In this document: piece by piece, positions 52,817 through 61,598 of the stretch
How the letters are laid out: each line of letters begins with the position of its first letter
How positions within the stretch are numbered: position 1 is the stretch's first letter
Assembly: GCF_902491705.1 (NCBI RefSeq)
Contig: NZ_CABUIW010000003.1
Span: forward strand, 1 to 64,000
Reading direction: 5' to 3'
DNA from: an uncultured Lactobacillus sp.
GTDB taxonomy: Bacteria; Bacillota; Bacilli; Lactobacillales; Lactobacillaceae
Length of the DNA: 64,000 nt
Made by a program: the position numbers and the translations under genes
The notes under the pieces: generated by a model
What the model saw: the letters and a program-made list of their open reading frames with translations, nothing else
What the model was told of the DNA's origin: nothing
Database searches by the model: none

Positions 52817-54382
52817 CTATGCTCTTCCTAAATCGATCACATCGTCGTAACGTTGTAATTCACTTGGTTCGTAGTGGTGAATAACTTCCACAAAAGTTAA
52901 ATTAGAACTGATTAAGTAGTCATGAATCAAGTCTGAAGTCTTTTTATCAAGGGATGCATTAATTTCATCAAGCAACAATACTGGACGTTTAGCCAAGATT
53001 GCTCTAGCAAGTTCAATTCTTGCAAGTTGTCCGCCTGATAATTGATCCGCATTATTACCCAGGGAATAATCGAAACCTTTCTCTTGAACAATCTGCGTTA
53101 AACCAAGCTTTTCGCATACTTCTTCTACTTCATTTTTATCAATATCAGCACCCAAAGTAAGGTTGAACCACAAGGTATCTGCAAAAATTACGGGTGCTTG
53201 GCTTACGTAAGCAAAAAGATTTTCAAATGTACCAGCCTTTGCTTTTTGACCATTTAATAGAATCTCTTCAGTTTCGCCATACTTACCCTTTAACAAAAAT
53301 TGCAATAAGGTTGATTTACCCGTACCTGATGGGCCGATAATTGCTTGTTTGGTGCCCTTTTTAATTGCAAAAGTAAGGTTTTCTGCTAATTGCTTGCTTT
53401 TTCTATTTAATGAAACATTCTTTAAAACAAGATCTTTGAATTTATCTACAGCTTTTTCTTCTTTTTGATCGGCTAATGCCAAGTATTTCTTAGTTTTTTC
53501 GACAATCTTTTTAGTAGTTGATAATTCATTACGGTCGTTCAAGATAGTCAAGATTGGATTTACAAAAGAGTTAGCTAACTGCACGATTGCAAATAAAGAA
53601 CCTAAAGTCGTCATGCCGTGAATTACCATGTAGATCCCTGTTAAAAACGGAACTAAGAATGTAACCAGATTGCCGATTAAAGTAATCCATGTATTGGTAT
53701 CTAAGCTTGCCAAGTTCATCTTTCTTAATGCTGCTTCAAGTTTTTGTACTCTTTCATAATTCTTTTGAGCAGCTTTTTCTTGACCGTTGTATAAATGCAA
53801 CGTTTCGCTGCCGGCTAAGAAATTCTTGGTTTGATTTACGTATTTTCCGTTAGTCTTAGTCCAATTTTCTGAAGCAGTTTGGATTGATTTTTGAAATAAA
53901 TTAGACACAAGCATTGGAACAAACGAACCAATTAAAAATAAGATCGTAATTAGCCAGTTAACCATCAAGGCATAACCCAGTGCTAATGCTAAAGTACACG
54001 CCTGCATAATAATTTCAACTTGAGCATCGAAGCGATTAGTCTCTAACAACTTAAAATCGTTGGTTAGAAAACTTAAGCCTTCAGTACTCTCATCTTTATC
54101 AAGGTTGAGCATCCCGCTAAAAATGCCAGTTCTTAATGTGGTATTAGCTTCTTGAATCACTGAAGTTTTCATCCGATTAAAAATTAAACCTGCTATAAAA
54201 GTAATCACAAATCCCGCAATGACAATAGCTAAAAAACTAGCAACTTGATTCCAATCTTTTTGAATCGCAATATTGGTCAGAGTTTGCACCATATATGCGG
54301 ATACAACTGTGGTAAAACTGGCGATAAAGCCTGTAAAAATCATTGAGATAAATTTGAAGTGATTGGAGTATTTGTAAAGCAT
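52817..54382 (-). CDS. ABC half-transporter (membrane plus ATPase)
   Basis: This 521-aa exporter half has six helices (about residues 10-285) and an ATPase domain: Walker A GPSGTGKST, signature LSGGQLAR and Walker B VLLLDEINASLD, with H-loop VIHHYEP. The Walker B follow-on (INASLD) deviates from the usual EATSALD pattern. It has no partner half-transporter, so is probably a homodimer. It is divergent from an Rgg-type regulator, an arrangement often used for regulated peptide or drug export. Confidence 0.85.
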   Translation of the reverse strand: MLYKYSNHFKFISMIFTGFIASFTTVVSAYMVQTLTNIAIQKDWNQVASFLAIVIAGFVITFIAGLIFNRMKTSVIQEANTTLRTGIFSGMLNLDKDESTEGLSFLTNDFKLLETNRFDAQVEIIMQACTLALALGYALMVNWLITILFLIGSFVPMLVSNLFQKSIQTASENWTKTNGKYVNQTKNFLAGSETLHLYNGQEKAAQKNYERVQKLEAALRKMNLASLDTNTWITLIGNLVTFLVPFLTGIYMVIHGMTTLGSLFAIVQLANSFVNPILTILNDRNELSTTKKIVEKTKKYLALADQKEEKAVDKFKDLVLKNVSLNRKSKQLAENLTFAIKKGTKQAIIGPSGTGKSTLLQFLLKGKYGETEEILLNGQKAKAGTFENLFAYVSQAPVIFADTLWFNLTLGADIDKNEVEEVCEKLGLTQIVQEKGFDYSLGNNADQLSGGQLARIELARAILAKRPVLLLDEINASLDKKTSDLIHDYLISSNLTFVEVIHHYEPSELQRYDDVIDLGRA

Positions 54383-54446
54383 ATGAATCGTTCCCCTTTC
54401 GATGTTGGAAACATTATTACATGCTTTTTCTCGCTAAAAATGATAA

Positions 54447-54462
54447 ATTGCATATATGCAAT
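54447..54462. promoter_or_regulatory. 16-bp perfect palindrome between ABC exporter and Rgg regulator
   Basis: ATTGCATATATGCAAT is a perfect inverted repeat 22 bases before the regulator start and 65 bases before the ABC gene start. The position is right for an operator used by the adjacent regulator; binding is inferred. Confidence 0.55.
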
Positions 54463-54484
54463 ATTAATGTGAGGCAAAAATGAA

Positions 54485-55336
54485 ATGACTTCAATTGGCG
54501 AAAAATATCAAAAACTAAGAAAAGAACAATCTATCACGCTAAAGCAAGCTGCACACGGTATTTGTGCAACTTCTACTCTTTCTCGCTGGGAAAACGGCAA
54601 AATTGCACTTGAATTCAACAAGGTATTAGCCTTGTTAAGTCGCATCAATGTTAGTCCAACAGAATTCATTGGTTATGCCGGAATTAAGCAAGAACACGAT
54701 TTTCCAAAGGAATTAATTAAACCGCTAGAAGATGAAGATACCCAGAAAATTGAACAATTAATTCACACATATCTAGATAAATATCACCAAAAGAGAAACA
54801 ATTACGATTTGCATATCGTCGTTATTTTGTGTAATCAATATTTATTGATTACTGGCAAAAATCTGTTGCCTTTTTCTGATCAAATGCATCTATATACTTA
54901 TCTATCCAAAATCACTCTTTGGAGCACATACGACTTGGGCTTTTTTGGCAACTGCGTTTTCATGATTAAAACTGACAAGGTCTATGCGATCGCGATGAAT
55001 ATTTTGAATAATCAGGAGTTAATTGAAAAAAATACCAGCTCTATGGGACTGATTTCAATGATGGGTGTCTTAGGGGATGCGACTATTTCGTTAATTTTTA
55101 GAAAAGACATAACTCGTGCACAAAAATTATTAATAGCCTTAAAAAGGGTGAAATTGCCACAATACTTAGAATTTTTCAGTGTGACTCTTACGTTTTTAGA
55201 GAAGACAATCCAATTTCTAAAAACTAAGGATGAAAGTATTGTTTTAAGTTTTATAGATAATGTTCAAAATATTGGAATGAGCGAGACTGCCGCAACATTT
55301 AAGGATGTTTTTCAAAAAGTGAAAGTACTGAATTAA
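54485..55336 (+). CDS. Rgg/GadR/MutR-type transcriptional regulator
   Basis: The 283-aa regulator has an N-terminal XRE helix-turn-helix (about residues 6-60; KYQKLRKEQSITLKQAA, STLSRWENGK) and an all-helical C-terminal domain of TPR-like repeats, as in Rgg/MutR proteins that sense small peptides. No small hydrophobic-peptide gene is visible next to it, so its ligand is unknown. It is divergent from the ABC exporter plus DUF4097 unit, its probable target. GAGG is ten bases before the ATG. Confidence 0.85.
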   Translation: MTSIGEKYQKLRKEQSITLKQAAHGICATSTLSRWENGKIALEFNKVLALLSRINVSPTEFIGYAGIKQEHDFPKELIKPLEDEDTQKIEQLIHTYLDKYHQKRNNYDLHIVVILCNQYLLITGKNLLPFSDQMHLYTYLSKITLWSTYDLGFFGNCVFMIKTDKVYAIAMNILNNQELIEKNTSSMGLISMMGVLGDATISLIFRKDITRAQKLLIALKRVKLPQYLEFFSVTLTFLEKTIQFLKTKDESIVLSFIDNVQNIGMSETAATFKDVFQKVKVLN

Positions 55337-55366
55337 AAAAAGCTGGACCACTGTCCAGCTTTTTTG
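55334..55366. terminator. Terminator between Rgg and CPBP genes
   Basis: AAAAAAGCTGGAC pairs with GTCCAGCTTTTTT around CACT. It lies between convergent genes. Confidence 0.88.
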
Positions 55367-55374
55367 ATTTCGAT

Positions 55375-56028
55375 TTAAATAAATCCCATCGCGTTATAAC
55401 ACATGTGCACTAGCATTGAGTACCGCAAATCGCGGGTCTTCAAATATACCCAAGCCAAAATAATACCTAACACCCAGTAAACCAAAATATATTTACTTAA
55501 CATTGGATCATGCATATAACCGAATAAAAATCCACTAGCTATTATTCCTAACCACTTGTTTAATCGTGTAGGTCTAGTGAAGAAAATGTTGAAGAACATC
55601 CCTCTAAAAATTGTCTCTTCACAAAACGGCGCAATAAAGACTACCAAAATTCTGAATAGTCCTGCATTATTTTGCTCTACTCTATTTAAGCTCTGTTGGT
55701 TTTCAGATACACCGCCGCCAACTAAATTAAGCATTACAATTGAGCTAATTACAATTAATACAAAGCCCATGGCTGCAATCCCTAATCTGCGTGCATCCCA
55801 GTGCGGCTCTTCATTAAAATCCCACGGATTCTCTTCTTTTAACTGCTGGCGATATAAATAAGCAATTACGAACAAAATCACCACAGTTAATAACGCTGTC
55901 ACAAACACGCGCATGTTACCTAAATGGACTCTTTGCGGCGCAAAATAAAATACCTCTAGCAACATATACAAAGCAAACGCTAGGATTGCCCCCGCAATAT
56001 TTCCCAGGTAATGCCAAAATTTTCTCAT
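55375..56028 (-). CDS. CPBP family intramembrane glutamic endopeptidase
   Basis: The roughly 217-aa membrane protein of the CPBP (CAAX protease/Abi) family has the motif EETIFRG as the EExxxR catalytic motif, followed by a FGYMHD His and HMCYNAMGF at the C-terminus. Relatives have been linked to bacteriocin maturation or self-immunity. No evidence ties it to the lanthipeptide locus 15 kb away. A TATAAT box overlaps the first possible ATG (56076), so I place the start at the ATG at 56028. Confidence 0.83.
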   Translation of the reverse strand: MRKFWHYLGNIAGAILAFALYMLLEVFYFAPQRVHLGNMRVFVTALLTVVILFVIAYLYRQQLKEENPWDFNEEPHWDARRLGIAAMGFVLIVISSIVMLNLVGGGVSENQQSLNRVEQNNAGLFRILVVFIAPFCEETIFRGMFFNIFFTRPTRLNKWLGIIASGFLFGYMHDPMLSKYILVYWVLGIILAWVYLKTRDLRYSMLVHMCYNAMGFI

Positions 56029-56119
56029 TTTCCCATTCACACCTTGATTCTTTAATCCTTTACGTATTGTATCCATTATAATGGATATAGCTCAAAAAGC
56101 ATAAGGAGGAGCACACCAT

Positions 56120-57223
56120 ATGATCAACGAGATCATCGCTTTTTTAGGGAGACGCGGTGAATTTTTTTACATTTCAGTTTTCATGTTACTGATCTTTTTA
56201 ATTTTTCTGATTTCATGGCTAATTGAACCACGCCGCCTAATTAACGGCGTTTTATTTACAATCTTTTTAATCTCGATGTTTTCTTGGATCACCGTCATGA
56301 TTCATAAAAGCACTAGTCGAGGTTTACAGCGAGCCTATGGCTTGTTAGTTTTAGCTGTCCTTTTTGGAATTGCACTTTTACTAATTTTTGCTTGGATTTT
56401 TCTCTTCTGGAACGCCTATTTCGTTTGGAAATATGAAAGCCACACATTGCCTAACCTGTTAACACTTTTCTCTGGTTTTGTAGCCTTAATTTTCAGCCTA
56501 ATCTTCATCTTCGGACCAGGTAGATACTTACCTCACTGGTTAAGCGCATTACTTGCTTCAATCCCTGCAATTGCAATCTATTTAGGATTAGTTTTATACA
56601 ACTTTTTAGTAAACTTGCTTCTGTATCAAATTTATCCTCGCCGCTACAAGCAAGACTATTTAATCGTCTTAGGCGCCGGCTTAATTAACGGGGATCAAGT
56701 TTCAAAGCTATTAGCCGCACGAATCAATCGCGCAATTCAATTTTCCAATCGCCAATATCAAAAAGGCAGAAAGCGTCCTATTCTTATCATGTCAGGCGGA
56801 CAAGGCGCAGATGAAAAAATCCCAGAGGCACTTGCCATAGCCAAATTTGCCCAGCATCGCGGCGTTTCACCTGATCATATTTTGATCGAAGATCAATCTA
56901 AAAATACTTATCAAAACATGCTCTTCTCTAAACGAGTCGCAACTAATGACTTTGGTAGCTCAAAATTTAAAGCAACCTTCTTTAGCAACAACTACCACAT
57001 CTTTAGAGCTGCACTTTTAGCTAAAGAAGTCGGCTTAAAAGCCAATGGCGTTGGTGCTTTCACACGACTTTACTATTTGCCTAATGCCATTATCCGTGAA
57101 TTTGCTGGTGTATTTGTCATGCATAAACGGCGCCATTTCGTTATCATGGGAGTAATAGTTTTATTCTTTATCTTGCAAGCTATTTTAGCTGCAGTAGGTT
57201 TCGTTAAGCTTAACGTTATCTAG
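56120..57223 (+). CDS. YdcF/DUF218 family membrane protein
   Basis: The 367-aa protein has about five or six N-terminal membrane helices (to residue 170) and a DUF218 domain (about 180-330), with DYLIVLGAGLINGDQ, PILIMSGGQGADEKIPEA and SKNTYQNMLFSK motifs, plus a final helix. Some YdcF/SanA relatives act in envelope integrity and vancomycin tolerance. GGAGGAG precedes the ATG. The MacB-like exporter gene begins 18 bases downstream and is probably co-transcribed. Confidence 0.85.
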   Translation: MINEIIAFLGRRGEFFYISVFMLLIFLIFLISWLIEPRRLINGVLFTIFLISMFSWITVMIHKSTSRGLQRAYGLLVLAVLFGIALLLIFAWIFLFWNAYFVWKYESHTLPNLLTLFSGFVALIFSLIFIFGPGRYLPHWLSALLASIPAIAIYLGLVLYNFLVNLLLYQIYPRRYKQDYLIVLGAGLINGDQVSKLLAARINRAIQFSNRQYQKGRKRPILIMSGGQGADEKIPEALAIAKFAQHRGVSPDHILIEDQSKNTYQNMLFSKRVATNDFGSSKFKATFFSNNYHIFRAALLAKEVGLKANGVGAFTRLYYLPNAIIREFAGVFVMHKRRHFVIMGVIVLFFILQAILAAVGFVKLNVI

Positions 57224-57241
57224 TCTAGAAACGAGGGAAAA

Positions 57242-59581
57242 ATGCTACAACTAAAACATATTTTTAAATCATATAAAGTTGGAGATAATATTACTCACAC
57301 TTTAAATGACGTTAACATTTCATTTCGTGATCAAGAATTTGTCGCAATTTTAGGACCTAGTGGTTCTGGTAAGACAACAATGTTAAACGTTATCGGTGGC
57401 CTTGATCGCTACGATAAAGGTGATTTGATCATCAATGGGAAATCAACTAAGAACTTTAAGGAAACAGATTGGGATGCCTACCGTAACAATACTGTCGGCT
57501 TTATTTTTCAAAACTATAATCTGATTCCTCACCTCTCAATTATTGCTAACGTTGAATTGGGGATGAACTTATCAGGTGTTCCAAGCAAAGAAAGACACGG
57601 AAAAGCCGTTAAAGCTTTGACTGAAGTTGGCTTAAAAGAGCACTTAAATAAACGCCCTAACCAACTGTCTGGTGGTCAAATGCAACGTGTTGCAATTGCC
57701 CGTGCAATCGCTAACGATCCAGATATTCTTCTTTGTGATGAACCAACTGGGGCCCTTGATACTGAAACTTCAGTTCAAATCATGGAACTGATCAAAAAGA
57801 TTTCTAAAGATCGTTTAGTCATCATGGTTACTCACAACCCTGAATTAGCTGAAGAATATGCCACTAGAATCGTTAATTTCCAAGATGGTAAAATTCGTCA
57901 TGATTCTAAGCCTTTTGATCCGCAAGAAGAAAAAGATACTTTCCATTTAAAGCGAACTAAGATGTCATATTGGAACGCTATTAAACTTAGTTTTACCAAT
58001 ATCATGACTAAAAAAGGTCGGACAATTTTAACTGCTTTTGCTTCAAGTATTGGTATTATCTCTATCGCGGTTGTGTTGTCTATTTCTAATGGTTTTCAAA
58101 AGCAGATCAATACAACTATGAGTAAGGCACTGGCTAAATACCCTATTTCAATTACGCAGACTGCAACCGATATGACTTCGATGAACGAGCGTAACGAGTC
58201 GGACAAAAACGTCAAAAATCGCGGTTATGTAACGGCTCAACAAGATCAAAGCCAGCAAGCGCAACATACCAACAAGATCACTCAAAAGTACGTTGACTAC
58301 GTAAAAAAGATTAATCCAAGTTATGCTAACAATATTTCTTACCAACGTGCAGTTAACTTGAATTTACTTTCAAAGAAAAACGGTAAGATCGAACGCGTTC
58401 AATTCTCAAGTGCAGACCCTAACCAAAATTCTTCTGTCTTGCAAGCACGTGCTCAAGCAATGAGTTCAATGGGAATCGGTTCTTCAGTTTTCCCAACAAC
58501 TTTAAATAAACATAAGGGCTCATTTTTAAAACAAAATTATCAAGTTTTGTCAGGTACTTGGCCAAGCAAGGCAACTGATCTAGTTTTGGTAACCGACAAC
58601 AAAAATACTGTTAACATTAACTCACTAAAGAATTTGGGCTTTGACGTTTCTAACAAGGAACATGTTAAATTTGATAAGTTAGTTGGTAAAAGTTTCAAGA
58701 TTGTTTCAAATAATGATTACTACCAAGAGTTACCAAATGGAATGTTTATTCCTAAAAAGGTTTCTAGCTCAATGTACAATAATGCCAAAACCAAGGTGAA
58801 AATTGTTGGTGTAATCAGACCTAAGAACGAAGATTCAATGGCACTTTTATCCACTGGTATTGCTTATAGCGATCGTCTTTCACAGCAAGTCATCAGCGAT
58901 AACAAGAATTCCGCCATTGTTAAAGCGCAACAAAAGAGCAGCCGTAGCGTTTTAACCAATCAAAAGTTAAATAGCAATGAAAAGAAAACTATTATGCAAA
59001 CTCTAGGCGGTTCAGGCGTTCCTACTGGAATCATGATCTACCCTAACAACTTTGACGATAAAGACAAAGTACTTGATTACTTAGACAAGTGGAACAAGGG
59101 TAAGAAGAAAGCTGACAAGATCGTATATACTGATATGTCTAGCGCCGTTACAACGATGACTGGTGGCTTGCTTAACGGTATTACCACTATCTTAGTTGCC
59201 TTTGCCGCTATTTCATTGATCACTTCAATGATTATGATTGGTATTTTGACTTACACTTCAGTTCTTGAAAGAACTAAAGAAATTGGTGTCTTAAAGGCAT
59301 TAGGTGCACGTAAAAAAGATATTACGCGTGTATTCGACGCTGAAACCTTCATCCTAGGTGTATTCTCGGGTGTACTTGGTATCTTCATTGCATACCTGCT
59401 TACATTCCCAATTAATAGCGTTATTTACAAGCTCACTGAGTTATCTAACGTAGCACAGCTTGATCCAAAAGCCGCTATTATCTTAATTATCATTTCTACC
59501 GTTTTAACTTTATTAGGTGGACACTTACCAGCAAGAATGGCAGCAAAAAAAGATGCCGCAATTGCTTTAAGAAGCGAATAA
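57242..59581 (+). CDS. MacB-like ABC exporter, ATPase fused to FtsX permease
   Basis: The 779-aa fused exporter has an ATPase (residues 1-230; [33 protein letters not shown]), then a helix, a large extracellular domain (about 280-620) and three C-terminal helices with the coupling loop VLERTKEIGVLKALGARKKD. The same design is used by MacB/BceAB-type exporters for peptides and antibiotics. It follows the YdcF-like gene in the same direction. GAGGG precedes the ATG. Confidence 0.9.
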   Translation: MLQLKHIFKSYKVGDNITHTLNDVNISFRDQEFVAILGPSGSGKTTMLNVIGGLDRYDKGDLIINGKSTKNFKETDWDAYRNNTVGFIFQNYNLIPHLSIIANVELGMNLSGVPSKERHGKAVKALTEVGLKEHLNKRPNQLSGGQMQRVAIARAIANDPDILLCDEPTGALDTETSVQIMELIKKISKDRLVIMVTHNPELAEEYATRIVNFQDGKIRHDSKPFDPQEEKDTFHLKRTKMSYWNAIKLSFTNIMTKKGRTILTAFASSIGIISIAVVLSISNGFQKQINTTMSKALAKYPISITQTATDMTSMNERNESDKNVKNRGYVTAQQDQSQQAQHTNKITQKYVDYVKKINPSYANNISYQRAVNLNLLSKKNGKIERVQFSSADPNQNSSVLQARAQAMSSMGIGSSVFPTTLNKHKGSFLKQNYQVLSGTWPSKATDLVLVTDNKNTVNINSLKNLGFDVSNKEHVKFDKLVGKSFKIVSNNDYYQELPNGMFIPKKVSSSMYNNAKTKVKIVGVIRPKNEDSMALLSTGIAYSDRLSQQVISDNKNSAIVKAQQKSSRSVLTNQKLNSNEKKTIMQTLGGSGVPTGIMIYPNNFDDKDKVLDYLDKWNKGKKKADKIVYTDMSSAVTTMTGGLLNGITTILVAFAAISLITSMIMIGILTYTSVLERTKEIGVLKALGARKKDITRVFDAETFILGVFSGVLGIFIAYLLTFPINSVIYKLTELSNVAQLDPKAAIILIIISTVLTLLGGHLPARMAAKKDAAIALRSE

Positions 59582-59583
59582 TC

Positions 59584-59614
59584 AAAAAAGATTGCCACGA
59601 TGGCAATCTTTTTT
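59584..59614. terminator. Terminator between MacB-like and ECF S genes
   Basis: AAAAAAGATTGCCA pairs with TGGCAATCTTTTTT around CGA. It lies between convergent genes. Confidence 0.9.
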
Positions 59615-60218
59615 AGTGTCTTTTCATAATTAACTTAAGTGGTCGAACAATTATAGGTGTAATAATCGCAGTGAAAATAGCTTCCAAAACACCATTAAAT
59701 CCCAGCGCCATAGTCAAAATTAAAATCAACGGAGAACTAGGATTATAATTGCCTAAATGATGAACCAAACTTGCTGGATCATGCATAAAGAATAAACTGG
59801 TTAACACAATTACCAAAATTGTATTAGTTAAAGCGGCAACAGCTCCAGCCAGAACATACCCTAATTTAGAATATTTTGTCTTATCAAAATATTTAGCAAT
59901 AATTCCCGGGAAATACCCAGCTAAAACTCTAGGCACGATTGCAATTACTGGATTTTGAAATAGCATTAAACTAACCAAATCTGTTGGCTGTGCATATGCC
60001 ATAATTAATCTAGTAATTCCCCAAAAAAGTCCAAAGAAAAATCCAGCCTTTGGTCCCATCAATATACTGTATACTGCAACAGTTAAAGTTACAGTAGTGA
60101 CTGCTGGAAGTGTTGGAATAATTCTAATGTAGCCAATATTGGGTACCAAAGTTTGAATAATTAATATCGCTGCGAAAATTGCAGTGATTGTTAAACGTTT
60201 AGTCTCTTCTCGTCTCAT
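59613..60218 (-). CDS. ECF transporter S component (vitamin uptake)
   Basis: The 201-aa protein has six helices and an N-terminal MRREETKRLTITAIFAAI with AxxxA spacing typical of S components that bind the shared ECF module; the loop GPKAGFFFGLFWG is another family trait. S components capture a vitamin or micronutrient, such as pantothenate or folate, but the substrate cannot be named here. The EcfA/T genes are not in this window. GGAG precedes the ATG. Confidence 0.8.
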   Translation of the reverse strand: MRREETKRLTITAIFAAILIIQTLVPNIGYIRIIPTLPAVTTVTLTVAVYSILMGPKAGFFFGLFWGITRLIMAYAQPTDLVSLMLFQNPVIAIVPRVLAGYFPGIIAKYFDKTKYSKLGYVLAGAVAALTNTILVIVLTSLFFMHDPASLVHHLGNYNPSSPLILILTMALGFNGVLEAIFTAIITPIIVRPLKLIMKRH

Positions 60219-60334
60219 TCTAATTCTCCAATTATTTGTATTATCTTTAAAATTAAATCACTAATAAATATTTTTTTCAGTAAAAACACGTTAATTCTTG
60301 TACAATTAATTCATATTTAACAAAAGGATTATCC

Positions 60335-61375
60335 ATGAAGATCAAGAAAATACTTTTACCAATTTTACTAGCAGCATGTACTTTAACTGCATGTTCTAAT
60401 TCAAATACAGCAAATGACGATGCTTCTAAATCTGTTGCACTAATTACGGATGGTAATATCAATGACCAATCTTTTAACCAGTCTGCTTGGGAAGGGCTTA
60501 AAGATTACGGTCAAGAATATAAACTGAATAAAGGCAGCGACGGCTATCAATATTTTGAAGTTAATAGTCCAAGCGATTTACAAAGCGGTATCAATAAAGC
60601 AATTTATCAAAAGTATCAAACAATTCTAGGTATTGGTGATGAAGCACAAAGTGCCATTATTTCTGCAGCTAAAAAGAATCCCAAAAAGAATTTTGCAATT
60701 ATAGATGACACCATCAAAGGCCATAAAAATATTGCTTCAATCAGATTCAGAAAAGACGAAGGTGCATATTTAGCCGGTGTTGCTGCAGCAAGTGAAACTA
60801 AAACAGGAAAAGTCGGTTTCATCGGTGGTGCAAATAGTGCTGTGATTAATTCATTCAAGCGCGGATTTACCAGAGGCGTAAACGATCAAGCTAAAAAATT
60901 GCACAAAAAAGTTACGATCTATAGTCAAAACGTCGGCAATTTCACCGATACAGCAAGAGCTAAAAATATTGCCTCTTACATGTATGGGAAAAAAGCAGAT
61001 ATTATCTTTCATGCCGCTGGAGACGCAGGAAATGGGCTATTCCAAGCAGCTAAATTTATCAATCAGGCTCGCCCAGCCAAAGATCGCGTTTGGGTAATTG
61101 GTGTTGACACTGATCAATCAAATTTGGGCAAATATTATGCTAAAGGCGGCCAAGAAGCCAACTTTGTATTAACTTCCGTAGTCACTGGAGTTAATACAGC
61201 TACCAAGAATATCGCTAGCCGCAGCTATCAAGGTAAGTTCCCGGGCGGAAAAACAATAGTTTATGGCTTAAAAAACAATGTGGTATCTATCACGCCAGGT
61301 CAAATCGATCCTAATGCGTGGAAGAATGTGCAAATTGCCCGCAATCAAATTTTATCCGGAAAAATTAAATTCTAA
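60335..61375 (+). CDS. BMP-family nucleoside-binding lipoprotein, copy 1
   Basis: The 346-aa substrate-binding lipoprotein has a short signal peptide with lipobox LTAC (Cys20). The body is a type I periplasmic-binding fold of the BMP/Med family: SVALITDGNINDQSFNQSAWEG, VGFIGGANSAVI and DADIIFHAAGDAGNGLF-type segments bind nucleosides in related proteins such as BmpA and PnrA. It is a diverged paralogue of the next gene. It should work with the ABC ATPase downstream for nucleoside import. AAAGGA precedes the ATG. Confidence 0.9.
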   Translation: MKIKKILLPILLAACTLTACSNSNTANDDASKSVALITDGNINDQSFNQSAWEGLKDYGQEYKLNKGSDGYQYFEVNSPSDLQSGINKAIYQKYQTILGIGDEAQSAIISAAKKNPKKNFAIIDDTIKGHKNIASIRFRKDEGAYLAGVAAASETKTGKVGFIGGANSAVINSFKRGFTRGVNDQAKKLHKKVTIYSQNVGNFTDTARAKNIASYMYGKKADIIFHAAGDAGNGLFQAAKFINQARPAKDRVWVIGVDTDQSNLGKYYAKGGQEANFVLTSVVTGVNTATKNIASRSYQGKFPGGKTIVYGLKNNVVSITPGQIDPNAWKNVQIARNQILSGKIKF

Positions 61376-61376
61376 G

Positions 61377-61406
61377 AAGTGCGCTGAATCATCAGCGCAC
61401 TTTTTG
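61377..61406 (+). terminator. Terminator after first BMP lipoprotein gene
   Basis: AGTGCGCTGA pairs with TCAGCGCACT around ATCA, followed by a T run. Confidence 0.88.
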
Positions 61407-61445
61407 TATTCATATATATCTTTTATTTCAAAAATATACGTTTTT

Positions 61446-61497
61446 CTTAACGTTCGTGTATTAATTTAGCCATTTATTCGTAAATATACGAACTATT
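61446..61497. promoter_or_regulatory. ACGAAC/GTTCGT motifs upstream of second BMP gene
   Basis: GTTCGT (61452-61457) and ACGAAC (61488-61493) lie in an AT-rich 190-base leader with further ATACG repeats. They resemble PurBox cores with A for C at the first position, but face outward rather than inward. A purine link is plausible for a nucleoside importer; the call is weak. Confidence 0.35.
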
Positions 61498-61598
61498 TTA
61501 TCAAAATCAACTATTTTCACGCATTTTATTGACTAAATACGTATTATTATGTATTCTTTTATTAAATCATTCGTATATTTTTGGAGGTACATTTTCAA

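Noticed and set aside
55375..56028. CPBP protease as lanthipeptide immunity or maturation factor
   Set aside because: The family has such members, but the gene lies 15 kb from the locus with unrelated genes between; no sequence evidence links them.
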